Made by a program: the position numbers and the translations under genes
In this document: piece by piece, positions 7,647-17,457 of the stretch
Layout of the letters: every line of letters starts with the position of its first letter
Position numbering within the stretch: the stretch's first letter is position 1
Notes under the pieces: generated by a model
Told to the model about the DNA's origin: nothing
Database searches by the model: none
Seen by the model: only the letters and a program-made list of their open reading frames with translations
Assembly (NCBI GenBank): GCA_031396505.1
Contig: JANNKX010000348.1
Location: forward strand, 1 to 20,873
Reading direction: 5' to 3'
DNA from: JAAFHS01 sp031396505
GTDB taxonomy: Bacteria > Pseudomonadota > Alphaproteobacteria > Rhodobacterales > Rhodobacteraceae
DNA: 20,873 nt

Positions 7647-9041
7647 ATGGCCACGAACTATGATCTGATCGTCATCGGCGCAGGGCCCGGCGGCTATGTC
7701 GCGGCGATCCGTGCGGCGCAGCTGGGCCTGAAGGTCGTGATCGTGGAGCGCGAGAATCTGGGCGGCATCTGCCTGAACTGGGGCTGTATCCCGACCAAGG
7801 CCATGCTGCGGTCGGCAGAAGTGTTCCACCTGATGCACCGGGCGAAGGAATTCGGTCTGGGTGTCACCGGCATCAGCTATGATCTGCCCGCTGTGATCGC
7901 CCGGTCACGCGGGGTGGCCAAGCAATTGTCATCCGGCATCGGCCATCTGATGAAAAAGAACAAGATCACGGTGGTGATGGGCACGGCCACCATTCCCGCC
8001 AAGGGCCGCGTCACCGTGAAGACCGACAAAGGCAGCGAAGAGCTGACGGCCAAGAACATCATCCTCGCCACCGGGGCGCGCGCGCGCGAACTGCCGGGGC
8101 TGGAGGCGGACGGCGATCTGGTCTGGGCCTACCGTGATGCGCTGGTGGCCAAGCGGATGCCGAAAAAACTGCTGGTCATCGGGTCCGGCGCGATTGGCAT
8201 CGAATTTGCATCCTTCTTCAACACATTGGGCGCCGATACGACGGTGGTGGAGGTGATGGACCGCATCCTGCCGGTGGAAGATGCCGAGGTCAGCGCCTTC
8301 GCCAAGAAAGCCTTCCTGAAGCAGGGCATGAAGATCATCGAAAACGCGGCGGTAAAAAAGCTGGACCGCAAGCCCGGCACTGGCGTCACCGCCCATATCG
8401 AAGTGGCGGGCAAAGTCGAAACCCATGACTTCGACACGGTCATTTCCGCCGTGGGGATCGTCGGCAATGTCGAAGGGCTGGGGCTGGAAGCCCTCGGCGT
8501 GAAAATCGACCGCACTCATGTCGTGACGGATGAATATTGCCGCACGGGGGTGGATGGCGTCTATGCCATCGGTGATATCGCGGGCGCGCCGTGGCTCGCG
8601 CACAAGGCCAGCCATGAAGGCGTGATGGTGGCCGAACTGATCGCAGGCAAGCATCCGCATGCCATCAAGCCGAATTCCATTGCGGGTTGTACGTATTGCC
8701 AGCCGCAGGTGGCAAGCGTGGGCCTGACCGAGGCAAAGGCCAAAGAGGCGGGCCATGACATCAAGGTCGGTCGTTTCCCGTTCATCGGCAACGGCAAAGC
8801 GATTGCACTGGGCGAGGCGGAGGGGTTTATCAAGACCATCTTCGACGCCAAAACGGGCGAGCTGTTGGGCGCGCATATGATTGGTGCGGAAGTGACAGAG
8901 CTTATCCAGGGCTACGTGATCGGGCGCACGCTGGAGACGACGGAAGAAGATCTGATGAACACGGTCTTCCCGCACCCGACGCTGTCGGAGATGATGCACG
9001 AGGCGGTGCTGGACGCCTATGGGCGCGCCATTCACTTCTGA
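7647..9041 (+). CDS. lpdA: Dihydrolipoyl dehydrogenase (E3)
   Basis: A 464-residue flavoprotein that reoxidises dihydrolipoamide on E2 or glycine-cleavage H proteins, passing electrons through a disulfide and FAD to NAD+. The FAD-binding motif GAGPGG is at residues 11-16, the redox-active pair Cys42/Cys47 sits in GGICLNWGCIPTK, the NAD-binding motif GSGAIG is at 179-184, and the second FAD motif YAIGDIAG is near residue 310. The C-terminal dimer-interface pair is His443/Glu448 in HPTLSE. There is no N-terminal lipoyl domain. The ATG has a strong GGAGGA ribosome binding site four bases upstream. No E1 or E2 genes lie in the window, so whether it serves pyruvate, 2-oxoglutarate, branched-chain or glycine complexes is not decided here. 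A perfect dyad precedes it and a repeat element follows it. Confidence 0.97.
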   Translation: MATNYDLIVIGAGPGGYVAAIRAAQLGLKVVIVERENLGGICLNWGCIPTKAMLRSAEVFHLMHRAKEFGLGVTGISYDLPAVIARSRGVAKQLSSGIGHLMKKNKITVVMGTATIPAKGRVTVKTDKGSEELTAKNIILATGARARELPGLEADGDLVWAYRDALVAKRMPKKLLVIGSGAIGIEFASFFNTLGADTTVVEVMDRILPVEDAEVSAFAKKAFLKQGMKIIENAAVKKLDRKPGTGVTAHIEVAGKVETHDFDTVISAVGIVGNVEGLGLEALGVKIDRTHVVTDEYCRTGVDGVYAIGDIAGAPWLAHKASHEGVMVAELIAGKHPHAIKPNSIAGCTYCQPQVASVGLTEAKAKEAGHDIKVGRFPFIGNGKAIALGEAEGFIKTIFDAKTGELLGAHMIGAEVTELIQGYVIGRTLETTEEDLMNTVFPHPTLSEMMHEAVLDAYGRAIHF

Positions 9042-9046
9042 CCGGA

Positions 9047-9092
9047 CCGGGGGCCAGCCCCCGGACCCCCGGGATATTTATGAACAGATGAA
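9047..9092 (+). repeat. Rhodobacteraceae-type intergenic repeat with G+C hairpin
   Basis: Five bases after the lpdA stop is CCGGGGGCCAGCCCCCGG (9047-9064), a hairpin of seven to eight base pairs, followed by ACCCCCGGGATATTTATG and then AACAGATGAA. From memory, closely similar G-rich hairpin plus ATATTT-type sequences occur many times after genes in Rhodobacteraceae genomes. The hairpin with a short following T-rich stretch could act as a terminator or 3'-end stabiliser. Only one copy is present in this window, so the repeat status rests on prior knowledge and not on this sequence. Confidence 0.55.
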
Positions 9093-9105
9093 GGGGTAGA
9101 GGGCC

Positions 9106-10269
9106 GTGCGCAGCACACTGATCGTGATGGCGGTGTTCTGCGCGGGTCTGGGGGCTGCAGCGCAGTTCGGCAAGATATCAATCTTGTTTGATGATCTGGG
9201 CGCGTTCTATGCGAGTTACAGCCCGGTTGCGATGGGCTGGATGGTCAGCATCGTGGGGCTGGTCGGATTGATCTTTGGCACGGTGGCGGGGTTGGTGGTG
9301 GGGCCCTTGGGGGTGCGGCGCGCGATGGTGGTGGCGTTGTGCGTGGCAGCCGTGGCCAGTGCCGCGCAATCGGTTCTGCCGCCATACCCGGTGATGATGG
9401 TCTTGCGCATCGTCGAGGGGGCCTCGCATCTGGCGATCGTGGTGGCGGGGCCGGTGTTGATGGCACGGGCGGCGACGCCCGGCACGCTGGGGTTTGTGAT
9501 GGCGCTGTGGGGCAGTTTCTTTGGCCTGAGCTTTGCGGGTCTTGCAGCGATTGCGCCGGGGATCGTGGCGGCAAGCGGGCTTGGCGGGGTGTTTCAGGGC
9601 CATGCGCTGTGGATGGCTGCCTGTGCTGCCATCCTGTGGGGGCTGTTGCCCCGCGATGTGGCGCAAGCCCGCATTGGGCAGGGCGGCTGGCTGGCGCGGC
9701 ACGCGGTGATCTATGCCTCGCCCCGGATTGCCACCCCCGCGCTTGGGTTCTTTTGCTATACCATGACGTTTGTTGCCTTGCTGACCCTGCTGGTCCCTGA
9801 AATTCCCGCGCCGCAGCGGGATCTGGTCGCGTTCTGGATGCCATTGGCCGCGATCATCGTGTCGCTGACCGCTGGCGTCGTGGCCCTCCGGGTTCTGAGT
9901 GCCGTGCAGACCGTGCAGGCGGGCTTTGCCCTTGCCGCCATCGCCGCCATTGGTTTGTGGGCCGCTTGGGGCGATGGCCCCCTGATGGCGGCCGCCGCCC
10001 TTTCGCTGTCAGGCGCTTATGGTCTGGTGCAGGGCGCGTCCTTTGCCGCCATCGCGCAGTTGAACCCCGCCGCCGACGACCGCGCCATGGCTGCAGGCGC
10101 GCTGGCGCAGATGGGAAACCTTGGCACCGTCACCGGCACACCCTTGCTTGCATGGTTGCTCGCGCGCGGCGATGCCGGGGCCATGCTTGGTTTCATCCTG
10201 CCGTTTTGCCTCGCAGGCATTGCCATTCATGCCCTGCAATCGCGCCGCCGCCTGCGAATTCCCGCATAA
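9106..10269 (+). CDS. MFS transporter of unknown substrate
   Basis: A 387-residue protein with about twelve hydrophobic helices. After the first helix come QFGKISILFDDLG and then GWMVSIVGLVGLIFGTVAGLVVGPLGVRRAM, the usual helix 2 / motif-A loop / helix 3 arrangement of major facilitator proteins, although the loop is short and lacks the full GRLxDRxGRR form. The start is a GTG at 9106 with GAGGG and AAGGGG sequences just upstream. The sequence is rich in Ala, Gly, Val and Leu, as expected for a transporter. It lies between lpdA and uvrA on the same strand; the repeat element before it may separate it from lpdA transcription. The substrate and direction of transport cannot be inferred. Confidence 0.85.
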   Translation: MRSTLIVMAVFCAGLGAAAQFGKISILFDDLGAFYASYSPVAMGWMVSIVGLVGLIFGTVAGLVVGPLGVRRAMVVALCVAAVASAAQSVLPPYPVMMVLRIVEGASHLAIVVAGPVLMARAATPGTLGFVMALWGSFFGLSFAGLAAIAPGIVAASGLGGVFQGHALWMAACAAILWGLLPRDVAQARIGQGGWLARHAVIYASPRIATPALGFFCYTMTFVALLTLLVPEIPAPQRDLVAFWMPLAAIIVSLTAGVVALRVLSAVQTVQAGFALAAIAAIGLWAAWGDGPLMAAAALSLSGAYGLVQGASFAAIAQLNPAADDRAMAAGALAQMGNLGTVTGTPLLAWLLARGDAGAMLGFILPFCLAGIAIHALQSRRRLRIPA

Positions 10270-10284
10270 GTTCACACTTCGTTC
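10270..10284 (+). promoter_or_regulatory. LexA (SOS) box upstream of uvrA
   Basis: The sequence GTTC-ACACTTC-GTTC exactly matches the alphaproteobacterial LexA operator GTTC-N7-GTTC, known from Rhodobacter and relatives, which is a direct repeat and unlike the enterobacterial CTG-N10-CAG box. It begins one base after the stop of the upstream transporter and 65 bases before the uvrA start, the expected place for SOS control of uvrA. Confidence 0.85.
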
Positions 10285-10295
10285 ACATTTTCCGA

Positions 10296-10324
10296 TTGGA
10301 GACTCGCGACAAATGCCCTATCTC
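10296..10324 (+). promoter_or_regulatory. Candidate uvrA promoter
   Basis: TTGGAG (10296-10301), a 17-base spacer and TATCTC (10319-10324) form a plausible but imperfect housekeeping-sigma promoter, 11 bases downstream of the LexA box and 25 bases before the uvrA start. The -35 half is the stronger match. Confidence 0.35.
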
Positions 10325-10349
10325 TAATGATGGGTTTAGGGGTGGTTAC

Positions 10350-13214
<2,865 letters not shown>

Positions 13215-13291
13215 TCTGGCCGTGCCATGGGCAAACGCGCGGCGATGCCAATCTGATTCCCTTGCGCTGCAAACCGCATTAGGGTGACGCC

Positions 13292-14389
13292 ATGCAGGGC
13301 CGTCCTTTGACCATCGCCTTTTATGCGCCACTGAAATCGCCGGGGCATGCGGTGCCTTCGGGTGACCGGTTGATGGCGCGGATGCTGTTTGCCTGTCTCG
13401 AACGCGCCGGGCACCGCGTGCTGCTGGTGTCAGACCTGCGATCTTATGTCGGGGATGCGGGCGATGCGGCGGCATGGGCCCGCGTGCAGGCGCAAGCCAC
13501 GCAGGAACGCGCGCGGATTGCGGCGGAATGGGCGACGGATAAACCCGATCTTTGGTTCTGCTATCACCCCTATTACAAATCGCCCGACCTGATCGGGCCA
13601 CCGCTCGCCACGCAGTTCGGCTTGGCCTATGTCACCTGTGAGGCGTCGTATTCGGCACGGCGCAACATCGGTGTCTGGGTCGATATGCAGGCGTATGCCT
13701 TGGCTGCGGTGCAGGGGGCAGCGTTGAACCTGTGCCTGACGGCACGCGATCTGGCCGGGTTGCAGGCGGCTGCACCACATGCGCGGCTGGCGCGGTTTGC
13801 GCCGTTCATTGCGGTAGATGCATTTGGAGCGGCACCCGCGCCGGAACCGGGGCACGTGGTCTGCGTCGCCATGATGCGCGCGGGTGACAAATTTGCAAGC
13901 TATGAAAGGCTGGCGGCATGGCTGGCGCTGTTGCCACCGGGGCTTGACTGGCGTTTGTCCGTTGCAGGCGACGGGCCGATGCGGGCGCAGGTACAGGCCC
14001 TGTTTGCACAGGTTGCGCCACGGGTCACCTGGCTGGGTGCGGTGGACGCGGCCGCCGTCGCGGCACTGCTGGCGCGGGGTGCTGTCTATGTCTGGCCGGG
14101 GTGTGGCGAGGCGTATGGTCTGGCCTACCTGGAGGCGCAGGCGGCAGGTGTTCCGGTGGTGGCACAGGCAGTGGCAGGCGTGCCCGAAGTGGTGGCGAAC
14201 GGGCTGACGGGGGTGCTGGTGCCGGACGGTGATGATCGTGCAGCGGCCACGGCGATCGGGCATATTTTGACGGATCAGGCGCTGCAGCGGCAGATGGGCG
14301 CGGCGGCACGGGCCGATGTTCTGGCGCATCACGCGTTGCCGGGGGCGGCCAGGCGGCTCGACGCCTTGCTGCGGGATGTGGTGGGATGA
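13292..14389 (+). CDS. Family 4 glycosyltransferase
   Basis: A 365-residue predicted GT-B fold retaining glycosyltransferase using a nucleotide-sugar donor. The C-terminal half carries the donor-site block GCGEAYGLAYLEAQAAGVPVVA (271 onward) with the EX7E pair Glu273/Glu281, followed by GVPEVVANGLTGVLVPDGD, a typical group 1 transferase ending. The N-terminal half starts with IAFYAPLKSPGHAVPSGDRLMARML, where a short loop replaces the canonical glycine-rich one. No signal peptide or membrane segment is visible, so it likely acts in the cytoplasm. The ATG at 13292 follows AGGG. The stop overlaps the next start as ATGA, tying it to a polysaccharide deacetylase-like gene. The pair suggests modification of an envelope or exported glycan, but the sugar and acceptor are unknown. 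Confidence 0.9.
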   Translation: MQGRPLTIAFYAPLKSPGHAVPSGDRLMARMLFACLERAGHRVLLVSDLRSYVGDAGDAAAWARVQAQATQERARIAAEWATDKPDLWFCYHPYYKSPDLIGPPLATQFGLAYVTCEASYSARRNIGVWVDMQAYALAAVQGAALNLCLTARDLAGLQAAAPHARLARFAPFIAVDAFGAAPAPEPGHVVCVAMMRAGDKFASYERLAAWLALLPPGLDWRLSVAGDGPMRAQVQALFAQVAPRVTWLGAVDAAAVAALLARGAVYVWPGCGEAYGLAYLEAQAAGVPVVAQAVAGVPEVVANGLTGVLVPDGDDRAAATAIGHILTDQALQRQMGAAARADVLAHHALPGAARRLDALLRDVVG

Positions 14390-15099
14390 GCGCGGAATTT
14401 CTGGCAGCACTGGCGCGGCGCAGTGGTCAGGTGGATTTCTGGCTGCGCGATGACGATGCGACGGTGCCAACGCCTGCCCTTGACCGGTTGCTACAGGTCA
14501 CACGCAAATGGGCGGTTCCCGTGACGCTGGCGGTGATCCCAAAGCCTGCGGGTGCCGCGCTGGCCGAACGTGTGACGGACGCGGCGCATGTGACGGTCGC
14601 CGTGCATGGCTGGGCGCATGTGAATCATGCAGGCGCGGGCGAAAAGCCGCAGGAACTGGGCGGGCATCGCCCCGTATCCGCCGTGCTTGGGGAATTGCAG
14701 CGCGGCCTTGATCGGCTTGCTGGCCTGTTTCCGGCACAGTTTTGCCCGGTTCTGGTGCCGCCGTGGAACCGGATCGCGCCAGAAGTGGTGGCGCAGCTTC
14801 CGCGCATTGGATTTGAGGGGCTGTCGGTGTTCGGGCCGCAAACGGCGGCTGCGCTGCAGACGGTGAACACGCATGTCGACCTTATCGACTGGCGCGGGAC
14901 GCGGGGCGGACGGGCGGATGATGCGCTGCTGGCCGATGTGGCGCGGGCGGTAAACCGGGGCGGGGCGGTCGGGGTTCTGACGCATCATCTGGTGCATGAT
15001 GCGCAGGCCTGGGCATTCATGGAACGCCTGTTCACATTGACGGCACGCCATCCGCAGTGCCGCTGGCTGCGTCTGAAAGCGGTGCTGGGGAAGGGGTAG
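14386..15099 (+). CDS. Polysaccharide deacetylase-like (NodB/CE4-like) protein
   Basis: A 237-residue protein with carbohydrate-esterase-4-like landmarks: WLRDDD at 19-24 in place of the TFDDG metal/catalytic motif, HGWAHVNH at 74-81 giving the HxxxH metal pair His74/His78, PPWNR at 125-129, and LTHHLVHD at 198-205 as the late His motif. Such enzymes remove N- or O-acetyl groups from glycans with a bound divalent metal. No signal peptide is present, so a cytoplasmic substrate such as a lipid-linked or nucleotide-linked sugar is more likely than a wall polymer; this is inference. The ATG overlaps the glycosyltransferase stop by ATGA, so the two are very likely co-translated. Divergence from classic NodB motifs leaves the substrate open. 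Confidence 0.85.
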   Translation: MSAEFLAALARRSGQVDFWLRDDDATVPTPALDRLLQVTRKWAVPVTLAVIPKPAGAALAERVTDAAHVTVAVHGWAHVNHAGAGEKPQELGGHRPVSAVLGELQRGLDRLAGLFPAQFCPVLVPPWNRIAPEVVAQLPRIGFEGLSVFGPQTAAALQTVNTHVDLIDWRGTRGGRADDALLADVARAVNRGGAVGVLTHHLVHDAQAWAFMERLFTLTARHPQCRWLRLKAVLGKG

Positions 15100-15460
15100 G
15101 ATATGCGTCGGCAAGGTTGCCCGAACCGCAGCCCGTCTCGTCCGACGCCAGATATGGCAAGAATCAATGCGCGCGCAATGCCGCTTTTGTGTGCCAGTGT
15201 TCACATTGGGCGCGCAGCGACCAGACTGTGACCCGCACACGGCACTTCTTGTCCGGGGTCATCTCTTGCTCTGCCTGACTTGCGGTGGCCCGCAACCCCA
15301 CACAAGCCAGAACACAAGGCCTCTCTCCCGCCGATGGGGGCTGAGGGTGGGCAAGTTAACACTGGTCACGCAATGTTTCAAAAGTCTTAACGCGGCTCAG
15401 AAATTCTAAGTTAGTACTTTGATTTAAAACAATAATACTAAAAACTGACAGCCGTCAATT
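15100..15460. other. Non-coding gap between convergent genes
   Basis: A 361-base stretch without a recognisable gene. The first 270 bases are moderately G+C-rich with short open frames in both directions that resemble no family I know. The last 75 or so bases are clearly A+T-rich, unlike the rest of the window. An inverted repeat, GCGTCGG (15105-15111) and CCGACGC (15142-15148) with a 30-base loop, follows the deacetylase stop. A small hairpin at the right end may terminate transcription from both sides. I see no tRNA, IS ends or attachment site. Confidence 0.6.
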
Positions 15461-15462
15461 TT
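15441..15462 (-). terminator. Weak, possibly bidirectional terminator hairpin
   Basis: TGAC (15446-15449), loop AGCC and GTCA (15454-15457) form a short stem, extended after one mismatch by AAAA on the left and TTTT on the right. Read leftward, the hairpin follows the lytic-transglycosylase stop and is trailed by TTTTT and more A+T-rich sequence. Read rightward, it is followed by TTTT. The stem is short, so termination efficiency is uncertain. Confidence 0.35.
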
Positions 15463-15931
15463 AGGCTCTCAGGCCGGTTTCCTCCAGCAGCCCCAGCCGC
15501 TTTGCCTCATAATAATATCCGCGCGCATACCAGCCTATCGCCTCGGCCTCATCCCCGCCCGATACCAGCCAAGCCCCGCGCAGATAGCGGCCTGCGTATT
15601 TCAGGTTGGTTTCCGCATCCAGCAAGCCATTCGCTGGCCCGTCATATCCCATCGTCCCCGCCGTCTGCGGCAATATCTGCATCAGCCCGTAATACGGCCC
15701 GTTGCGCGCCCCTGCATTATACCCGCTCTCGCGCTGGATCACCCGGTGCAACAGGCTTTCCGGGATGTCATGGATTCCTGCGTATTTGCGGATCAACGCC
15801 CGCATTTCCGGCGTCTCGCCCGTAAACAGATTTCGCGCCGGGGCAGGGGCCACCGCCTCACGCCGCCCGGCGCAGGCTGTCAGCGGCCCGATCAGGGCCA
15901 GCGTCAGCGCGGTACGTCGTGTGAATGGCAT
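15461..15931 (-). CDS. Small lytic transglycosylase-like lipoprotein (SLT domain)
   Basis: A 156-residue exported protein. The N-terminus has a twin-Arg-containing charged start, a hydrophobic run and a lipobox, LTAC, with Cys20 as the likely lipid-modified residue. The rest is a compact SLT/goose-lysozyme-like domain: the catalytic Glu68 in QRESGYN, then GPYYGLMQILPQTAGTMGY at 78-96, and WYARGYYYEAKR at the end. Lytic transglycosylases cleave the glycan strand of peptidoglycan to 1,6-anhydro ends. At this length it is little more than the catalytic domain. The ATG at 15931 is chosen because GGAGG lies seven bases upstream; in-frame GTG and TTG codons precede it. It follows trpE by 17 bases and probably shares its transcript. 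Confidence 0.88.
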   Translation of the reverse strand: MPFTRRTALTLALIGPLTACAGRREAVAPAPARNLFTGETPEMRALIRKYAGIHDIPESLLHRVIQRESGYNAGARNGPYYGLMQILPQTAGTMGYDGPANGLLDAETNLKYAGRYLRGAWLVSGGDEAEAIGWYARGYYYEAKRLGLLEETGLRA

Positions 15932-15948
15932 CACCAAACCTCCAGAAC

Positions 15949-17457
15949 TCAGGTATTCCCGCGCCGCACGAACATGCCGGCATCTTCGGCCGCACGGCGC
16001 AGCGCGCGGGATTTGTTCACCGTTTCCTGATACTCCGCCTCGGGGTCGCTGTCATAAACGACGCCGCCCCCGGCCTGAATATACAGATTGTCGTCCTTCA
16101 ACACCGCCGTCCGCAGCGCGATGCAAAAGTCCATCTCGCCATTCGCCGCGAAATAACCCACGCCGCCGCCGTAAACCCCGCGCTTTTCCGGTTCCAGCTC
16201 GTCAATGATCTGCATTGCGCGCACTTTGGGCGCACCCGAAACCGTGCCCGCAGGCAACCCCGCCAGCAGCGCCGACAGCGCGTCCTCGCCATCCGCGATC
16301 TGCCCCACGACATTCGACACGATGTGCATCACATGGCTATAGCGTTCAATGATGAACTTTTCCGTGGGCCGAACCGTGCCGACGCGCGCCACCCGCCCCA
16401 CATCATTGCGCCCCAGATCCAGCAGCATCAGATGTTCGGCAAGCTCTTTCTGATCCGCCAGCAGGTCCGCCTCCAGCGCCCGGTCCTCTTCCGGCGTCGC
16501 GCCCCGCACCCGCGTGCCTGCAATCGGGCGCACCGTCACTTCGCCATCGCGCAGCCGCACAAGAATTTCGGGCGATGCGCCCACCACCTGAAAACCGCCG
16601 AAGTTGAAAAAGAACATGAACGGCGACGGGTTGGTGCGACGCAAGCTGCGGTAGAACGCAAAGGGCGGCAGTTCAAACCGCTGCGTCCAGCGTTGTGAAG
16701 GCACCACCTGAAAGATGTCGCCCGCACGGATATAGTCCTTGGCCTTCTCCACCGCTGCCTTGTAGCCCGCATGGGTAAAGTTGGATATCGCCGCCCCTAC
16801 CGGGGCCGAATCCCCCAGATCGCGGGGCAATGCTGCGGCCCGGTCCAGATCGCGCAGCGCGTCCATCACGCGTTCGGCGGCTTGGGCATAGGCCGCACGC
16901 GCCGACAGGCCCGATGCCACCCACGCGGGTGCCACGATGATGACCTCGCCTTTCACCCCGTCCAGAACCGCCACAACCGACGGGCGCATCAGCACGGCAT
17001 CGGGCAGGCCAAGCGGGTCGGGGTTCACATCCGGCAGATGTTCCACCAGCCGGATCATGTCATAGCCAAGGTATCCAAACAGCCCAACGGATGCTGCGGG
17101 CAGATCGTCAGGCATATCAACGGCACTTTCTGCAATCAGTGCCCGTAACGTCGCCAACGGATGCCCGTCAAGGGCCGTGAAAGCCCCCGCATCGAACCGT
17201 GCCGCGCGATTGATGTCCGACATGTCACCCCGGCAGCGCCAGATCAGATCGGGCTTCATCCCGACGATGGAATAGCGCCCGCGCACCTCGCCGCCCGTCA
17301 CGGATTCAAGCATGAAAGTGTCGGTGCGCGCATCGCCCAGTTTCAGCATGAGCGACACTGGCGTATCAAGATCCGCCGCAAGCCGCGCATAGACAAGCTG
17401 ATTGCGCCCCGCGGCCCAGCCCGCCGCAAAGGCATCATATGTCGTGGTCAGCACCAT
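15949..17457 (-). CDS. trpE: Anthranilate synthase component I
   Basis: TrpE converts chorismate to anthranilate with ammonia supplied by TrpG, the first committed step of tryptophan synthesis. The 502-residue protein has the chorismate-utilising core in order: NPSPFMFF at 276-283, GASPE at 293-297, PIAGTRxRG at 311-319, DLGRND at 347-352, SGAPK at 407-411, GGGVGYF at 430-436 and QAGGGVVYDSDPEAEY at 461-476. The N-terminal ESVTGGEVRGRYS block (51-63) and NPSPFM correspond to the tryptophan feedback pocket, so allosteric inhibition is expected. No glutamine-amidotransferase domain is fused, so it needs a separate TrpG, not in this window. Its ATG overlaps the ppiD-like stop (TGATG), leaving no room for its own leader peptide or attenuator. 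Confidence 0.97.
   Translation of the reverse strand: MVLTTTYDAFAAGWAAGRNQLVYARLAADLDTPVSLMLKLGDARTDTFMLESVTGGEVRGRYSIVGMKPDLIWRCRGDMSDINRAARFDAGAFTALDGHPLATLRALIAESAVDMPDDLPAASVGLFGYLGYDMIRLVEHLPDVNPDPLGLPDAVLMRPSVVAVLDGVKGEVIIVAPAWVASGLSARAAYAQAAERVMDALRDLDRAAALPRDLGDSAPVGAAISNFTHAGYKAAVEKAKDYIRAGDIFQVVPSQRWTQRFELPPFAFYRSLRRTNPSPFMFFFNFGGFQVVGASPEILVRLRDGEVTVRPIAGTRVRGATPEEDRALEADLLADQKELAEHLMLLDLGRNDVGRVARVGTVRPTEKFIIERYSHVMHIVSNVVGQIADGEDALSALLAGLPAGTVSGAPKVRAMQIIDELEPEKRGVYGGGVGYFAANGEMDFCIALRTAVLKDDNLYIQAGGGVVYDSDPEAEYQETVNKSRALRRAAEDAGMFVRRGNT

Noticed and set aside
7929..9035. Antisense open frame of 368 codons opposite lpdA
   Set aside because: A shadow of the well-supported lpdA; its composition is atypical of real proteins and no domain is visible.
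15167..15409. Possible 80-codon gene in the gap, rich in Cys
   Set aside because: No ribosome binding site, no family resemblance, and composition changes within it; treated as unexplained non-coding sequence.
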